DNA from: Acanthaster planci
Taxonomy: Eukaryota; Echinodermata; Asteroidea; Valvatida; Acanthasteridae
Direction: 5' to 3'
Assembly: GCF_001949145.1 (NCBI RefSeq)
Contig: NW_019091667.1
Location: 179,308-211,119 of the forward strand
Length of the DNA: 31,812 nt
The notes under the pieces were generated by a model. It was given only the letters and a program-made list of their open reading frames with translations. It did no database searches and was not told where the DNA came from. The first letter of the stretch is position 1. Each line of letters starts with the position of its first letter. A program made the translations under genes and the position numbers. Shown here one piece after another: positions 10,261 through 20,299 of the stretch.

Positions 10261-12560
10261 CGAACACGATTAAGACGAGCATGCTTGAGACAAGATCGCA
10301 CTTAAGATGACCATATTTCTTCAGTCCCGTTCAAAATGTACCTATTCCTATGAGAGAAAACTTACTAAATATGAGCTGCGCAAAAACGAACACTTTTGTC
10401 TATCAACAGGCAGTGTCAAAAACTATTGTCCTTGGCATTTTTAATACGAGGACATTTGAAAACACGTCTTCAAAAGCTTAAGCCCAGTAATCCCAGTAAG
10501 TAATTCTTGATGGAGAGCGTCAGTAGTTCTCAAATAATGCTAGTCCGCCCAGCAATTTGTGCTGCAGTTTTACCACCGATGACTTGGCGACTCTACTCCT
10601 TATGCCACTAGAGGGGGCTTTATTCTAGACGACAATAGGTGTTGTGATGTTGTGGCATCAAAGTAGTTTCTATCACAGCAGGTCTGGTCCGAAAATTGAA
10701 AGAAAATTGAAATGGGTTTTGGAAATAAATTGTACACCCTTCCAAAGTTCCCTTCCTTAAATAAACCGACGCCCCACACAACGTCGGGTACCGGTTTCCA
10801 AGGAGTGCTTTGCCGGGCCACGCCGTCCGCATGGCGGATGGCCACTTGCAACCACTGTTCCCGCTGTTGCGTCGAACAAGTAGGCATATTCGAAATCATT
10901 GTTTTATTCGTTCGAGCCATATTTATTAATATGATTTAAACTTTATTAACAAGTTAAAGGCTGGTACATGTACATTGAATACTAATCCTCTGCGTATACT
11001 GTGCCGCACATTACATGTTGGCCTACAGTACATTGCCCTAGTGTGTAACAATGCTTAATGGTGCATGACGTCAGGCTTGCTTTTAATGAATGGGGTAAGT
11101 GTCAAGAAGTATAACACAAGGTTCACCGTAAGATAAGGTTTTTTGGAGAGTCCCTTCAAGCTCGAATTAAGCTTGTTCGACTGTATACCATCTGCTATTG
11201 GGTCCAGATCTATGTCCTGTGACTGTCACGAGATCCGATAAAGGTTGGTCTACTGTCGGCCCGAAATCTTGTCAAGAGTATCCCTCGGATTATCACTTCC
11301 GAGAATGCCCCGCATGATCAAAACAAAGAGATATACTTGACAGGTCTTGTTCGATATTCAATGATGAACTTGCATTCATTGAAATAAAAATGATTTGGAC
11401 TTTCAAAGCGGTATTTTGTGTCTGCAGTTTTTCCGCTCCTGAATGGGAAATATGAACACTGTATTCCCGTCATGCAGCACTATTACAGATTTTAATTTAT
11501 GCATGGATGCCCCGTTTGCGACTCTCAAATTTTCATCTCTTCGAATATGTCCAGTCTGACTTCAATTTCCCAATCATGTGGTTTAAATGCCCGAAGTCCT
11601 TCAATAACAGGAACGTCAACAGCCACTCTTAAATATAGAACAAGGCTTATTCTCCAGATATGCTTTGACACCATTCGCATACACTGGAATTGTGGAGTGT
11701 CGCTATTACATCCCACTTAGCTAATCTTCTGGCAATAACTCCTTGCTCGATAAGGATGAGGTCTATCCTTATCCAGCCCTCACTACAGTCGTATTTGGGG
11801 TTTCGAAAAAAGAAGAAGAAATGTCACCTCTATTTATGAATGATATTTAAGGTTTTGTTGTCCATTTACACCTACCTGTAAAACTTTTGCTCAGGAATGA
11901 GTTTGGTAAGTCTCCCCTGTTACAAACTAACCAGTAGTCATGAAGGATTTGGAGGACAAACACTAGTACAGTTTTTCTTCCCTTTCCGGCTCCACACTAT
12001 GGTCAAGTCCTGCTCTGCCCTCTCCGCAGTCCTCACAGGCAACGCGGGGAGATACAGGCTAAAAGGAAATATTGAAGTGGCCCCCATTCCCCATGTCTGA
12101 CACTAATGGCTAAATTACTTCTCAGATACCTCGGGGGATTTAACTTGTACTTTCTACAGTAGTAAGGTTCTAGCAGACACCTCTTTAGTCAGATTAATAC
12201 CTGTGTCTGCTACCCTCTTGGATTCATGTCTGCCCCTTCATTCAGCCAAACTCATCGAATTCCAATCTCTATTGATACATATAATTATTACATGTACATG
12301 GGGTTCCTCTTACAGTAGCTCAACTCCTGTCAGATTCAACCAAGGCTTCTTTGGGAGTTAAACTGTTTGAATCCCATTCCAGTCCTCTCACGAGAATTCA
12401 AGTTTCTCTACATCATTCAAGTCAGATGAACTCTTGAGCCTCGACCCTGTCACTCTGGCAGTGAGGAGTCCTCACTCAGGTAACCTTTACCTCCTACTCC
12501 CAACAGCTAGCCATTCCCACAATAAGACCCCTACATGTAGGAGACTGGCTTTCGGTAGGC
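10261..12560. other. Intronic stretch, nothing firmly identified
   Basis: There are scattered ORFs under 110 codons on both strands without recognisable motifs. An isolated TGACGTCA lies at 11066-11073, and GCCACTAGAGGGGGC (10604-10618) resembles a CTCF site with one mismatch. Sequence at about 11900-12560 is less AT-rich and may belong to another decayed element that continues after the insertion at 12566-13722. Confidence 0.35.
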
Positions 12561-12565
12561 AGATG

Positions 12566-13722
12566 TAGAGCCAATGATTTTCCGTTTCAAAAATGGGTAT
12601 TTTCCGTTTTGCCAGCTCCGAATTCTGCTTCAGAAATTAAAATTCCATTTCAAACCTTCGTAAGCATGAAATAGGAGAGCAAGTTTTAAACTATGCATAG
12701 AAACCATTTGCCCAACCGCATTGCCCCCCCCACAAAAGAATGAAAAGAAACAAAAATAACAACAATAGTGTTTGGAAATAATCTGCAATGTTTCGTTTTT
12801 TTAGAATTTCTGTAGTGAAAATTTTAAAACGAATCCAAACAATAAATACTGCACATCTTATCCCTTGATTTGCCACCGGGGCGCGATTGCCAAAACTTGC
12901 TACGATTAATCAATGGACAATTCATGTGCCACTCCTCATGTATGAAATCAGATTACATACATGTACAGTACAGTGAAGTCACATAGTAGGTCTTGCATTT
13001 AACAGTCGCTGATCTCAATATGTTAATGTTGGACATCGACCCACCATTTTATTTGGCAGCAGTGGGACAAAATTCAGAAAGTTAACATTAAATCTGAGCC
13101 TTAAAATGTATGTTTGTGACTGAAAGCATCACTCTTTATTGAACACTTCTAAGGGTCCATTCAGCCATGGTACACCAAGTTTACTAGGTTTCGTTTAATT
13201 CAAGAAATGTGCAGTTAGTCTTCCGTTTTGCTGCTGTGGTTTCATCGTTTCACCATGTGATACTAGCCTTTCTCAAGGCATCCATGCAGATTCACAGACT
13301 AAGTTCCCCACATGTGCAATAGTCATGTGTGAGTAAGAACATGTTTGAGCCTTGATTTCTTTGCTAGTACGGTGCGTGTGTGAACGGCCAATGTACCGTA
13401 CCACACTGCTGCGCTGTGACGGCTGCCACTGCACGTATGGAGCTCACTCACGCCTTAGCACATTCAAGGCACTGGTGCAGCGGGGACAGCCCAATCATGT
13501 TGTGGATTGGTGCAATTTAGCATGTTTCCAGCGTAATTCGTTCATTAAAAGCAAGCATTTGAAAAGGGTTTAGTAGGCATTCATTTTTTGCAGAAAGTTT
13601 TCTTTACTTTTTAGCCATTCTTAGAGGGAAATTTTGCAAGTTCCATTTCTGGATTCTGTTGCAAAGTGTTCATTATGCAAATTCCGTCCATTTTCCGCAA
13701 TTGCGGAAAATCATTGGCTCTA
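12566..13722. mobile_element. 1,157-bp DNA-transposon-like element with 19-bp inverted termini
   Basis: The left end TAGAGCCAATGATTTTCCG (12566-12584) is repeated exactly, inverted, at 13704-13722. The six bases CAGATG lie immediately outside both ends (12560-12565 and 13723-13728), as a target-site duplication would. A perfect 20-base palindrome (13691-13710) overlaps the inner side of the right terminus. The interior has only short ORFs. The longest plus ORF (13352-13573, 73 codons) is Cys-rich but matches no transposase I know, so the element is probably non-autonomous. TAGAG ends resemble some hAT elements, but those duplicate 8 bases. If TA is the duplication it could be Tc1/mariner-like, which would leave the shared CAGATG unexplained. 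Superfamily is left open. Confidence 0.72.
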
Positions 13723-13729
13723 CAGATGT

Positions 13730-15240
13730 ACAGATGAGGCTGGAGCTTTCCTGAACAGCATTTAGAAGCATACCGGCCACCCCGATTTCTTAATCTTCAA
13801 ATTCCTGTCCTTTTACATTCTCCAATCTAAGTTCGGCTCTCGTCCTTTGGGCCCTCATCACACAAGCATATCTTTGGCCATATGGCAAACTCTGTTAAAC
13901 CCTGTTACCTCTTGCCTTATTGTCACACCTGTGTCAGCAGGTGAAACTGAGGACTGGTTCTCAACTACTGGTTTCCACTGGCACTTCCTGAATTCTATGA
14001 CTTACTCCTCACCACTGTTGTAAATGCTGTACAGACGACTCATGGTTGTGCACGTGCGATACATTTTTACTGGGGTCACCTTAAAATGAATATTCATTTT
14101 ATGTGACCTAAAGGAGGTTGGCCCTTGGTGAATTTGTTGATAAAAACTGCTCGTGTCTGATGAATATTAATTTTGAAGGAAGGTTTTAACCAGTGAAAGC
14201 TCACCAAATATATCATCTACCAATTCATTTAAAGACAGACAAAAACCTACGGTGAAATAGCCGCAAATTCGAGGAGAAGTTATGGACACTTTCGCTCCGT
14301 AACAAGACGCTTGGTGTGTGAAAAAAAAGTTTTGTTGGGTGTTTTTCACCATAAAGATGACTTATTTATAACATCCTGAAGGTATGGATATAATAACTAA
14401 GTTTGCTTCTATACAATAGCAGCTTTTCAAATGGGCAATACGTGTAGTTTTTCGTAAAACGGTGGGATTCGCCAGCGAGTATTACGACGAAATGTACAAG
14501 ATATGAATACTCACATGTACGCATAGCGCATTACTCCGCGTACGTGCACATGTACATGTATATAGGGCTATGTACATGTACAATTACAACGGGCATCCCA
14601 TACAACCAAAATTCTGTAGTTCACAATATGAACACTAAAAACGGGGAAGGGAGGGAAGGTTTCTTCACCATATTTGATCCAAATTGTTTTCCCCCCCAAA
14701 AAAAAAGGCACCAGTGAAAAATATTGATTTCGAAGAGAGTTTATAATCAGAAAAATATAGGCCTAGGCCTAAATATGAAGCTAACACTTTATTTACAAAA
14801 ATTGCAGGCCTAGATACTATCATCTTAAATCAAACATTACTACACGTTAAACAATTTGTCGACTATAGATTCAAGGTTTTACTTGTCAATATTTAATTCA
14901 TTTGTTATTAAATTGTCTTTATTACAAGAACTGCCCCAATGACAATGACAAACAAATTTCTCTTGATGCTTAAATCTTTTGTAAGTTTGGGTTCTACAAT
15001 GTTTGTGCTAACCACAACAGCTAGCTTTCATTCAATCATTAACGTTAATTGTTAAGCAGACACATTGAATATTAATGAATCCCGATATTGTAAATGTGAA
15101 AGTTTTAAATAAATAGAAATCAAGCAGGTCTAGCTAGGCCCTTATACATAAATAAATTAGGCTGTTATATTTAAATAAACTCAATCAGGATATTATTCCC
15201 ACCCTTAAGTTTTTTTCAGGATTTAACTATGTTCACCTGT
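13730..15240. other. Intronic stretch; one long palindrome, otherwise unassigned
   Basis: The sequence at 13740-14050 may continue the host element interrupted by the 12566-13722 insertion, but no domain is visible. A near-perfect palindrome lies at 14074-14108 (GGTCAC...AATGAATATTCATT...GTGACC). Around 14510-14585 several overlapping TACATGTA-type palindromes cluster. A C-run followed by an A-run lies near 14690-14706. Confidence 0.4.
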
Positions 15241-15249
15241 GCAAGCTAC

Positions 15250-15740
15250 CCTACCAGAAAATTTAGACATCATTTGGTCATCATTAGACATCATCCAGCA
15301 TCACTGCTCTCAAAAGGCATCAAAAAGCCATAAATGAGCATCAGCAGGCTTCATTTAGGCACCAGAAATCATCACAAACATCAGAGTGACATCACAAGGC
15401 ATCATTTGGTAATCAAGTGACATCAATTGGCATCAAAATCTGACATCACAATTATCAAAAGTCATCACCAACATCAAAGTGACATCACAAGGCATCATTT
15501 GGTAATCAAGTGACATCAACTGGCATCAAAATCTGACATCACAATGATTAAAAGCCATCACCAACATCAATTGACATCATAAGGCATCATTTAGAAATCA
15601 AGAGACATCAAATTTGACATCACAATGATTATCCAGTCCTCCACTGGCCTTTTTCAAAACTTGAGGCCTTAACCTAACATCACACGGCATCATTTAGTAA
15701 TCCAGTAGCATCAATTGACATCAAACTGACCTCAAAAGTA
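15250..15740 (+). repeat. Minisatellite, about 93-bp unit built from CATCA motifs
   Basis: GTGACATCACAAGGCATCAT occurs at 15386 and again at 15479, with a variant (TTGACATCATAAGGCATCAT) at 15571. This gives a period of 92-93 bases over about three clear units. A fourth, shifted unit (near 15675) follows an interruption. Within each unit CATCA recurs every 8-14 bases, so the array looks built from a smaller ancestral repeat. Spacers are not unique and unit lengths vary, which excludes CRISPR. Confidence 0.85.
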
Positions 15741-16515
15741 ATAATCATTTATATGCATGGACTTGAAAAAAATGAAAGATGGCATGCAACCTCCAGAAAA
15801 TCAAAGTTTTAGTAATCAAAAGGCATCATCTGTCTTTAATATGAATACTGCCTTGATTTATACATGTAGGTCTCCCAATTCACATCACGCTATATAGTAC
15901 ATGAGATCTGTTCAAACAGCAGAGGTTTCTAATTACCTTGTCATTCATTAACATAATGACCCTGTCACTGCTCTTATAAAAGAAGCCTGGGTTGGGGCAA
16001 CTCAAAGTTTTTATTGGTGAAACTGTCATACAACATAAACAGAGACTGAGGTATACACATTGATTGGCCAATCATTAAAACATTTATTTCTTTCTCATGA
16101 AAATAAGCATGTCAATTTGCATCCAAGCAATGGTAAGTACACATCTGTTGCTCTTTAACCTAATAACAGTATACGGCTAAACAGCTGATATTGCATTGTA
16201 TTTTAGCAAGGGGAATTAAACAGGCAGACACAATGAACAAATTACAGCTGCTGCTCCAAAATATTCCCCCAAAGCTAAGTTGGGAAGTGTGAAATTGCCT
16301 ACAGTAATAAATTACACAATAAAACATGGATAAATTATAGACCAATCCAGTAAGCTACACGCGCATGCATATTGACCAATCAGAACTGTGTAAAAGACCA
16401 AAGTCAGTCGGCCATGATTGTGATCTTTTAATGGTATTTATATATATATCTGTTTATGCATTAAGTGATGTAAAAATATTAATAAAATTACTCCCGGTTC
16501 ATTTTGAATCACCCA
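15741..16515. other. Intronic stretch with no recognised feature
   Basis: AT-rich. The short ORFs on both strands do not resemble known proteins. Confidence 0.45.
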
Positions 16516-16517
16516 AT

Positions 16518-16613
16518 GAGGCCTGCTGTGTTGCTGTTTGTCACTCCAACACAGCAGGAAAGCCAGGACTTTCTTTGTTAACCATTTTCCCTACCGATCA
16601 AATAAAAGAATGA
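16518..16613 (+). pseudogene. THAP zinc-finger-like fragment
   Basis: The end of an 82-codon ORF reads CCVAVCHSNTAGKPGLS followed by IFPTDQIKE and a stop. This resembles the start of a THAP domain (C-X2-4-C, then N, a PGxSF-like turn and an FP motif), which occurs in P-element transposases and THAP proteins. The stop at 16611-16613 falls before the later Cys/His pair and the conserved Trp, so the domain is incomplete. It may be a decayed copy or an exon whose splice sites I cannot define. An 11-pair inverted repeat (16522-16532 with 16548-16558) overlaps the Cys codons. Confidence 0.4.
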
Positions 16614-16619
16614 GGTGAA

Positions 16620-17115
16620 TTGCGGCTGTGAATAGAATGACGAGTACAATGACTGGCAATGATCTTGCATGCATGTGCTTCCAGTTGCTACAATGAGTGG
16701 GGCTTACTAGATCAGTCTATTAAAATTGAATAAAAACTCGGAGTCCACAAATAATTTAAATGAGATCTTAAATTCATCATAAATATCTAAAGGCAGAGTA
16801 GATCGATTACACCTGTTCCAATTTTACTGACCATGGTATCTGTATTGTGAAAGGTATTGGTTTATATAACACACACCATACCTCCACATGCATTTACTTT
16901 TAGTATTTTTCAATTTGGGATTTTTCATAGCTGCTCTAATCACCTGAAGATGACAGATGATCACGTTGAATGCAATTCAATTTAATTGAGTGAATAAATA
17001 CATAATGTGCTTGCTAATCATGAACACTTTTATTAAGAATGGCTTGAGAGCAGACACTGATTTGGCTCAGCTGAGGGCAAGGTTCATTATCAGTGACCAT
17101 TGTCCAGAGCTGAAG
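16620..17115. other. Intronic stretch with no recognised feature
   Basis: AT-rich, without a convincing exon or repeat. Confidence 0.45.
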
Positions 17116-17119
17116 TTAC

Positions 17120-17333
17120 AAAGGATGTTAACCACATGCTGCGGGGTGATTTTTCAAGATTTTCAGCTTTCAAAATTCTTCAAAAATTCATCATTTCATT
17201 AAATGGACGTTTACACCCACACGAATGACTGTCTAGTGGCTTATCTAATCTGACACACAAAATCTAATGACACCTAAGTATTTCAGCCAGGCCTGCAGCC
17301 TTGTAAAAAGAGCCCATATTGTGCGGTGTTACA
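17120..17333 (+). repeat. Dispersed repeat, copy 2 (first copy at 5630-5869)
   Basis: Aligns with 5630-5869 in the same orientation from the GTTAACCAC region to GTGCGGTGTTA. It lacks about 28 bases present in copy 1. The two copies lie about 11.5 kb apart, one before the visible MRPL45 exon and one inside the intron. Substitutions are scattered, so they are old insertions rather than a recent duplication. Confidence 0.75.
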
Positions 17334-17536
17334 TTAGTTTCAAAACAAGGACGGGTCGTTCCATTGCTAAACTTAGCATTGCTTAAAATTGCTAAACTAA
17401 ACTTTTCAACTTAGATATGTTTGAAATATGAAAATAATAAAATAGTGCTCGTGGGTGTGTCATCATCTGTAAGTTTGAAGTGTAAGAATGTATCAAGCAT
17501 TTATTCAATGAAGGGACTGATTGATATGGTTATGGA

Positions 17537-18784
17537 TTAGTCACCTTCCAGGTGATTTGGAGGTACCACTATGAACTCCATATCTGGTAGATTTTCCTCA
17601 ATCATCTGCACACGAATGTAAACACACACCTCCCTTAGCGAACTGACTGGAATAGCAACACTCTGACTTGCCCTGCTATGTATTAAACGGAAATTAGGAA
17701 GAGATACTCCTGTCAAATCGTCACAGCAAAGTCCAATGTCATCGCACTTTGCAACATGAAGTTTCTTCACCATAGCCACGTATTTTGGCCTTGAACTTCC
17801 ACAAATACAGCTTTCAGAACATTTGCATGTGCAACACTTAAGGAATACCTCAACCAAAGCAAAACTTCCATCATGAAGCACAACAATGGAAGATACTCTG
17901 CTCTTCAGTGCTATATACTGGGAGTAACAAACAAGGCTTCCATTGACACGCAACCTCAAAAAGGAGAACATGGACTCTGCAACAAACCCTGCTCTTTGCA
18001 AGGCTGCTTGGTACTCCTGGTTTGAATTACTCATTAGTTTCCCAACAATGTATATATTAGGTTCTATGGCAACAACACTGGATAGCTTTGAATCACCACC
18101 TCGGAGATGGTTGTACAGAGAAGCAACCTTTGAATTTGGTGTCAGTTTCTCACCTAACTCTGGCATCCGAAGCATTGTCGTAACTGCATTTGCGATCTGG
18201 AGCACTGGCTTGTTGGCTCCATGGACTAGTCTCAATAGCTTGCCATTAAGACTCTCAAAGGAGAAGCAACTGTACACCCACAGAGGTCCTAACTTTTGCA
18301 CAACATCAACTAGATGTATGAGTTGATGAACATTGATAGTCATATGCCTGTCAGAGTAAAGTGCCCCAAATGTTGAGACATCATGAATCAGAACTCTCCT
18401 GCAGTGGACTAGATCCAATTGATGGATGTTTTCTTGGCACAGTATATGCACAGCTTCTGCAAGCAAAATATGGTGCTGATAATACTCATGAGGCAAAATA
18501 CCACATAGTACGGGTATGGAATAATAAAGCAACCACGCCCTACATTCATTTGCTTTCCAGTATGCTGCATGGTGCTTCACTGACCTGGGAAGGCGTGAGA
18601 TGTGATTCGGTGGCTTGATATTTACAAGCCGTTCATCAACAACATCAACCAACTTATTACAACTGAAATGCTGTGATGAGTACTTTGAATCAAACCAGAG
18701 CCTTAGAAGTTGCCTGACAACTCCCAGCAGGATTCCATGCATGTAGTCTAACCCTACCCCTTGTATCAGATCATAGCTTTCCAA
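17537..18784 (-). CDS. CACTA/EnSpm-type transposase-like protein, N-terminally incomplete
   Basis: This is the longest ORF in the window: 415 codons, first codon TTG at 18784, with the frame open to 18814, where a TGA lies just upstream. Near the start LDYMHGILLGVV, then NHISRLPRSVKHHAAYWKA, a YYSIPVLCGILPHEYYQH segment, MTINVHQLIHL and GPLWVYSCFSFESLNG follow the conserved order of CACTA/EnSpm-type transposase proteins seen in many invertebrate genomes. Residues about 310-330 form a Cys cluster (CCTCKCSESCIC), followed by a tail of unknown role. Full proteins of this type are longer and carry the first part of the catalytic domain upstream; here that part is missing or shifted out of frame, so a working transposase is unlikely. 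The frame nevertheless has no internal stop over 1.2 kb, unlike every other element here, suggesting recent insertion or selection. It lies antisense inside the MRPL45 intron. Confidence 0.8.
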   Translation of the reverse strand: MESYDLIQGVGLDYMHGILLGVVRQLLRLWFDSKYSSQHFSCNKLVDVVDERLVNIKPPNHISRLPRSVKHHAAYWKANECRAWLLYYSIPVLCGILPHEYYQHHILLAEAVHILCQENIHQLDLVHCRRVLIHDVSTFGALYSDRHMTINVHQLIHLVDVVQKLGPLWVYSCFSFESLNGKLLRLVHGANKPVLQIANAVTTMLRMPELGEKLTPNSKVASLYNHLRGGDSKLSSVVAIEPNIYIVGKLMSNSNQEYQAALQRAGFVAESMFSFLRLRVNGSLVCYSQYIALKSRVSSIVVLHDGSFALVEVFLKCCTCKCSESCICGSSRPKYVAMVKKLHVAKCDDIGLCCDDLTGVSLPNFRLIHSRASQSVAIPVSSLREVCVYIRVQMIEENLPDMEFIVVPPNHLEGD

Positions 18785-18884
18785 CGTAGAAAACCATGAT
18801 GGACCTTTAACACCTCATATGTTGAACTTCGGATGACAAGCTTTGTGCCACTTGGACCAGTTTTCCAGAAGTTTCTCGGCTGTT

Positions 18885-19148
18885 CACTGTAAAAAGAATC
18901 AGCCAAATTTGACTAGAATTCAGTAAAATTTGACCAGCTCTTCAGGGTTAGCTGGGTGCAACTGGAAATTAGTCAAGACTAGATTTTTTTTAGTCAGTTC
19001 ATTGATATTTCAAAGGCATCGGTTAGGAATCTTGTCAGAAAGCATGATTTGCCAACGTTAGCGTGGGTGTTTGACTGAATTTGTAGTCAATTTTGAACAA
19101 CTAGGAAAATCAGTCAACATTTTGACTAGGTTGTTTGTTTTAAGAGTG
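18885..19148. mobile_element. 264-bp MITE-like unit with CACTG/CACTC ends
   Basis: The left end begins CACTGTAAAAAGAATCAGCC. The right end, read inverted, begins CACTCTTAAAACAAACAACC. Inside, TTTGACTAG, TAGTCAA and close variants recur in both orientations near both ends, resembling the subterminal repeats of CACTA elements. No matching 2-3 base target duplication is seen (GTT on the left, TAA on the right). It lies just beyond the 5' side of the CACTA transposase ORF, so it may be a terminal part of that element or a separate MITE. Confidence 0.5.
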
Positions 19149-19149
19149 T

Positions 19150-19858
19150 AACTCCTTCCGAATCAATGTCTACTGGTAAAGCTTCAAGTTCCTGAAACTC
19201 ATGTGCAACCTCAATAAATGCCTGATAAACCTGTAGACCATTTCTCTGTAGACTATCTGCTGGACATTTCATTCTCAAATTCATTGTCTTTAATGGTTGT
19301 GCCGGTATTACAGACCTCGCAAAGGCGACAAGTACTCATTCATCAGTGCAAGATTGGAAATCAATTTGTGAAGTTAAATTTTGCAAATGCTATGGTTCGG
19401 AGTGGCTTCCTACTATCCCCTAATGCCTCTAGTTTGAGTGTCCCTCCCCTCTCTTCCCCGCACAGATCCGTTGCCTACTGCTGTTTGCAATATTGATGAG
19501 CCCTGAAACAAGTGTATACAGCATGCAGGATGTTAGCCATGTGAAAAGAAAAGTGTAACATCTATCTCTTGAGGGGGCTGTACCATAATTGTTGATCTAT
19601 ACTTGTAAAATAATTAGTTTATAACATAAAAAAGTCTGTTTTCTCAGTCAAAACAAGTTAAAGTTTTAGAACTTAGAGCTTTTCTTCGTATCGGATAAAG
19701 GCTTTTTTCTAGAAGTGTTATTGACACAAAAAGGTAAAAATCATAAATATTCGTTTCCTTTTATTTGTTTTTTTAAATAAATTATTCATGTAAATGGTGC
19801 CTAATGCCTACATAGACCAGTGCAGCTAACTCATAAACCTGAAAGCTGTTGGTATAAC
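19150..19858. other. Intronic stretch with no recognised feature
   Basis: A 92-codon plus-strand ORF (19218-19496) has no recognisable motif. The minus strand has short pieces with Cys pairs near 19290-19330 that might be relics of the upstream part of the CACTA protein, but they are broken by stops. Confidence 0.4.
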
Positions 19859-19870
19859 AAGTAAATGAAA

Positions 19871-20284
19871 TTACATATAACAGGTTTTGCCCTTACCCNN
19901 NNNNNNNNNNNNNNNNNNNNNNNNNNNNNNNNNNNNNNNNNNNNNNNNNNNNNNNNNNNNNNNNNNNNNNNNNNNNNNNNNNNNNNNNNNNNNNNNNNNN
20001 NNNNNNNNNNNNNNNNNNNNNNNNNNNNNNNNNNNNNNNNNGACTCGAACCCACGACACCTGCTTACTAGTGCAGATGTTTTAACCACTCGACCACCGAG
20101 CTTGCTGGGGTCGGCTGGCCTGTCCGAGTCAAATAAAGCAGCGGGTACCGCGAACTATTTTCAAGATGTATTTTTGCATTGGGGAGATGTTAATTACATA
20201 TAACAGGTTTTGCCCTACGTTGGGTAAGGGCAAAACCTGTTATATGTAATTAACATCTCCCCAATGCAAAAGTACATCTTGAAA
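19871..20284 (-). mobile_element. tRNA-derived SINE insertion with fold-back end and 12-bp target-site duplication
   Basis: On the minus strand a tRNA-like head carries a box A (TGGTCGAGTGG, 20085-20095) and box B (GGTTCGAGTC, 20042-20051), the internal RNA polymerase III promoter. The body includes GCGGTACCCGCTGC and TAAGGGCAAAACCTGTTA, both also found in the SINE dimer at 24.9-25.3 kb. AAGTAAATGAAA lies directly outside both ends (19859-19870 and 20285-20296), a 12-base duplication typical of LINE-driven insertion. The 3'-type segment occurs again in plus orientation at about 20222-20284, creating a long inverted repeat. An assembly gap hides 143 bases of the middle. A working tRNA gene is unlikely because the head continues into SINE body sequence. 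Confidence 0.82.
19899..20041. other. Assembly gap (143 Ns) inside the SINE
   Basis: The gap lies between SINE tail sequence (ending TTTTGCCCTTACCC) and the box B of the head. ORFs spanning it are artefacts. The nearby fold-back probably contributed to the failed assembly. Confidence 0.95.
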
Positions 20285-20285
20285 A
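20158..20285. repeat. Long inverted repeat (about 59-base arms, 10-base spacer)
   Basis: The left arm (20158-20216) and right arm (20227-20285) are complementary with one mismatch that I can see (T versus C beside TTTTTGCATT). The spacer is ACGTTGGGTA. The arms are the 3' segment of the SINE in opposite orientations. A transcript would form a near-perfect hairpin of about 59 pairs. Confidence 0.9.
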
Positions 20286-20299
20286 AGTAAATGAAACTC

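Noticed and set aside
15250-15740. Possible CRISPR array
   Set aside because: Units are about 93 bases and contiguous, without unique spacers; the setting is an animal intron. It is a minisatellite.
17943-18618. Plus-strand ORFs of 127 and 85 codons
   Set aside because: They are shadows of the antisense transposase frame and have no motifs of their own.
19831-20203. Several ORFs across the N-run
   Set aside because: Most of their length is undetermined bases; the flanks are SINE sequence.
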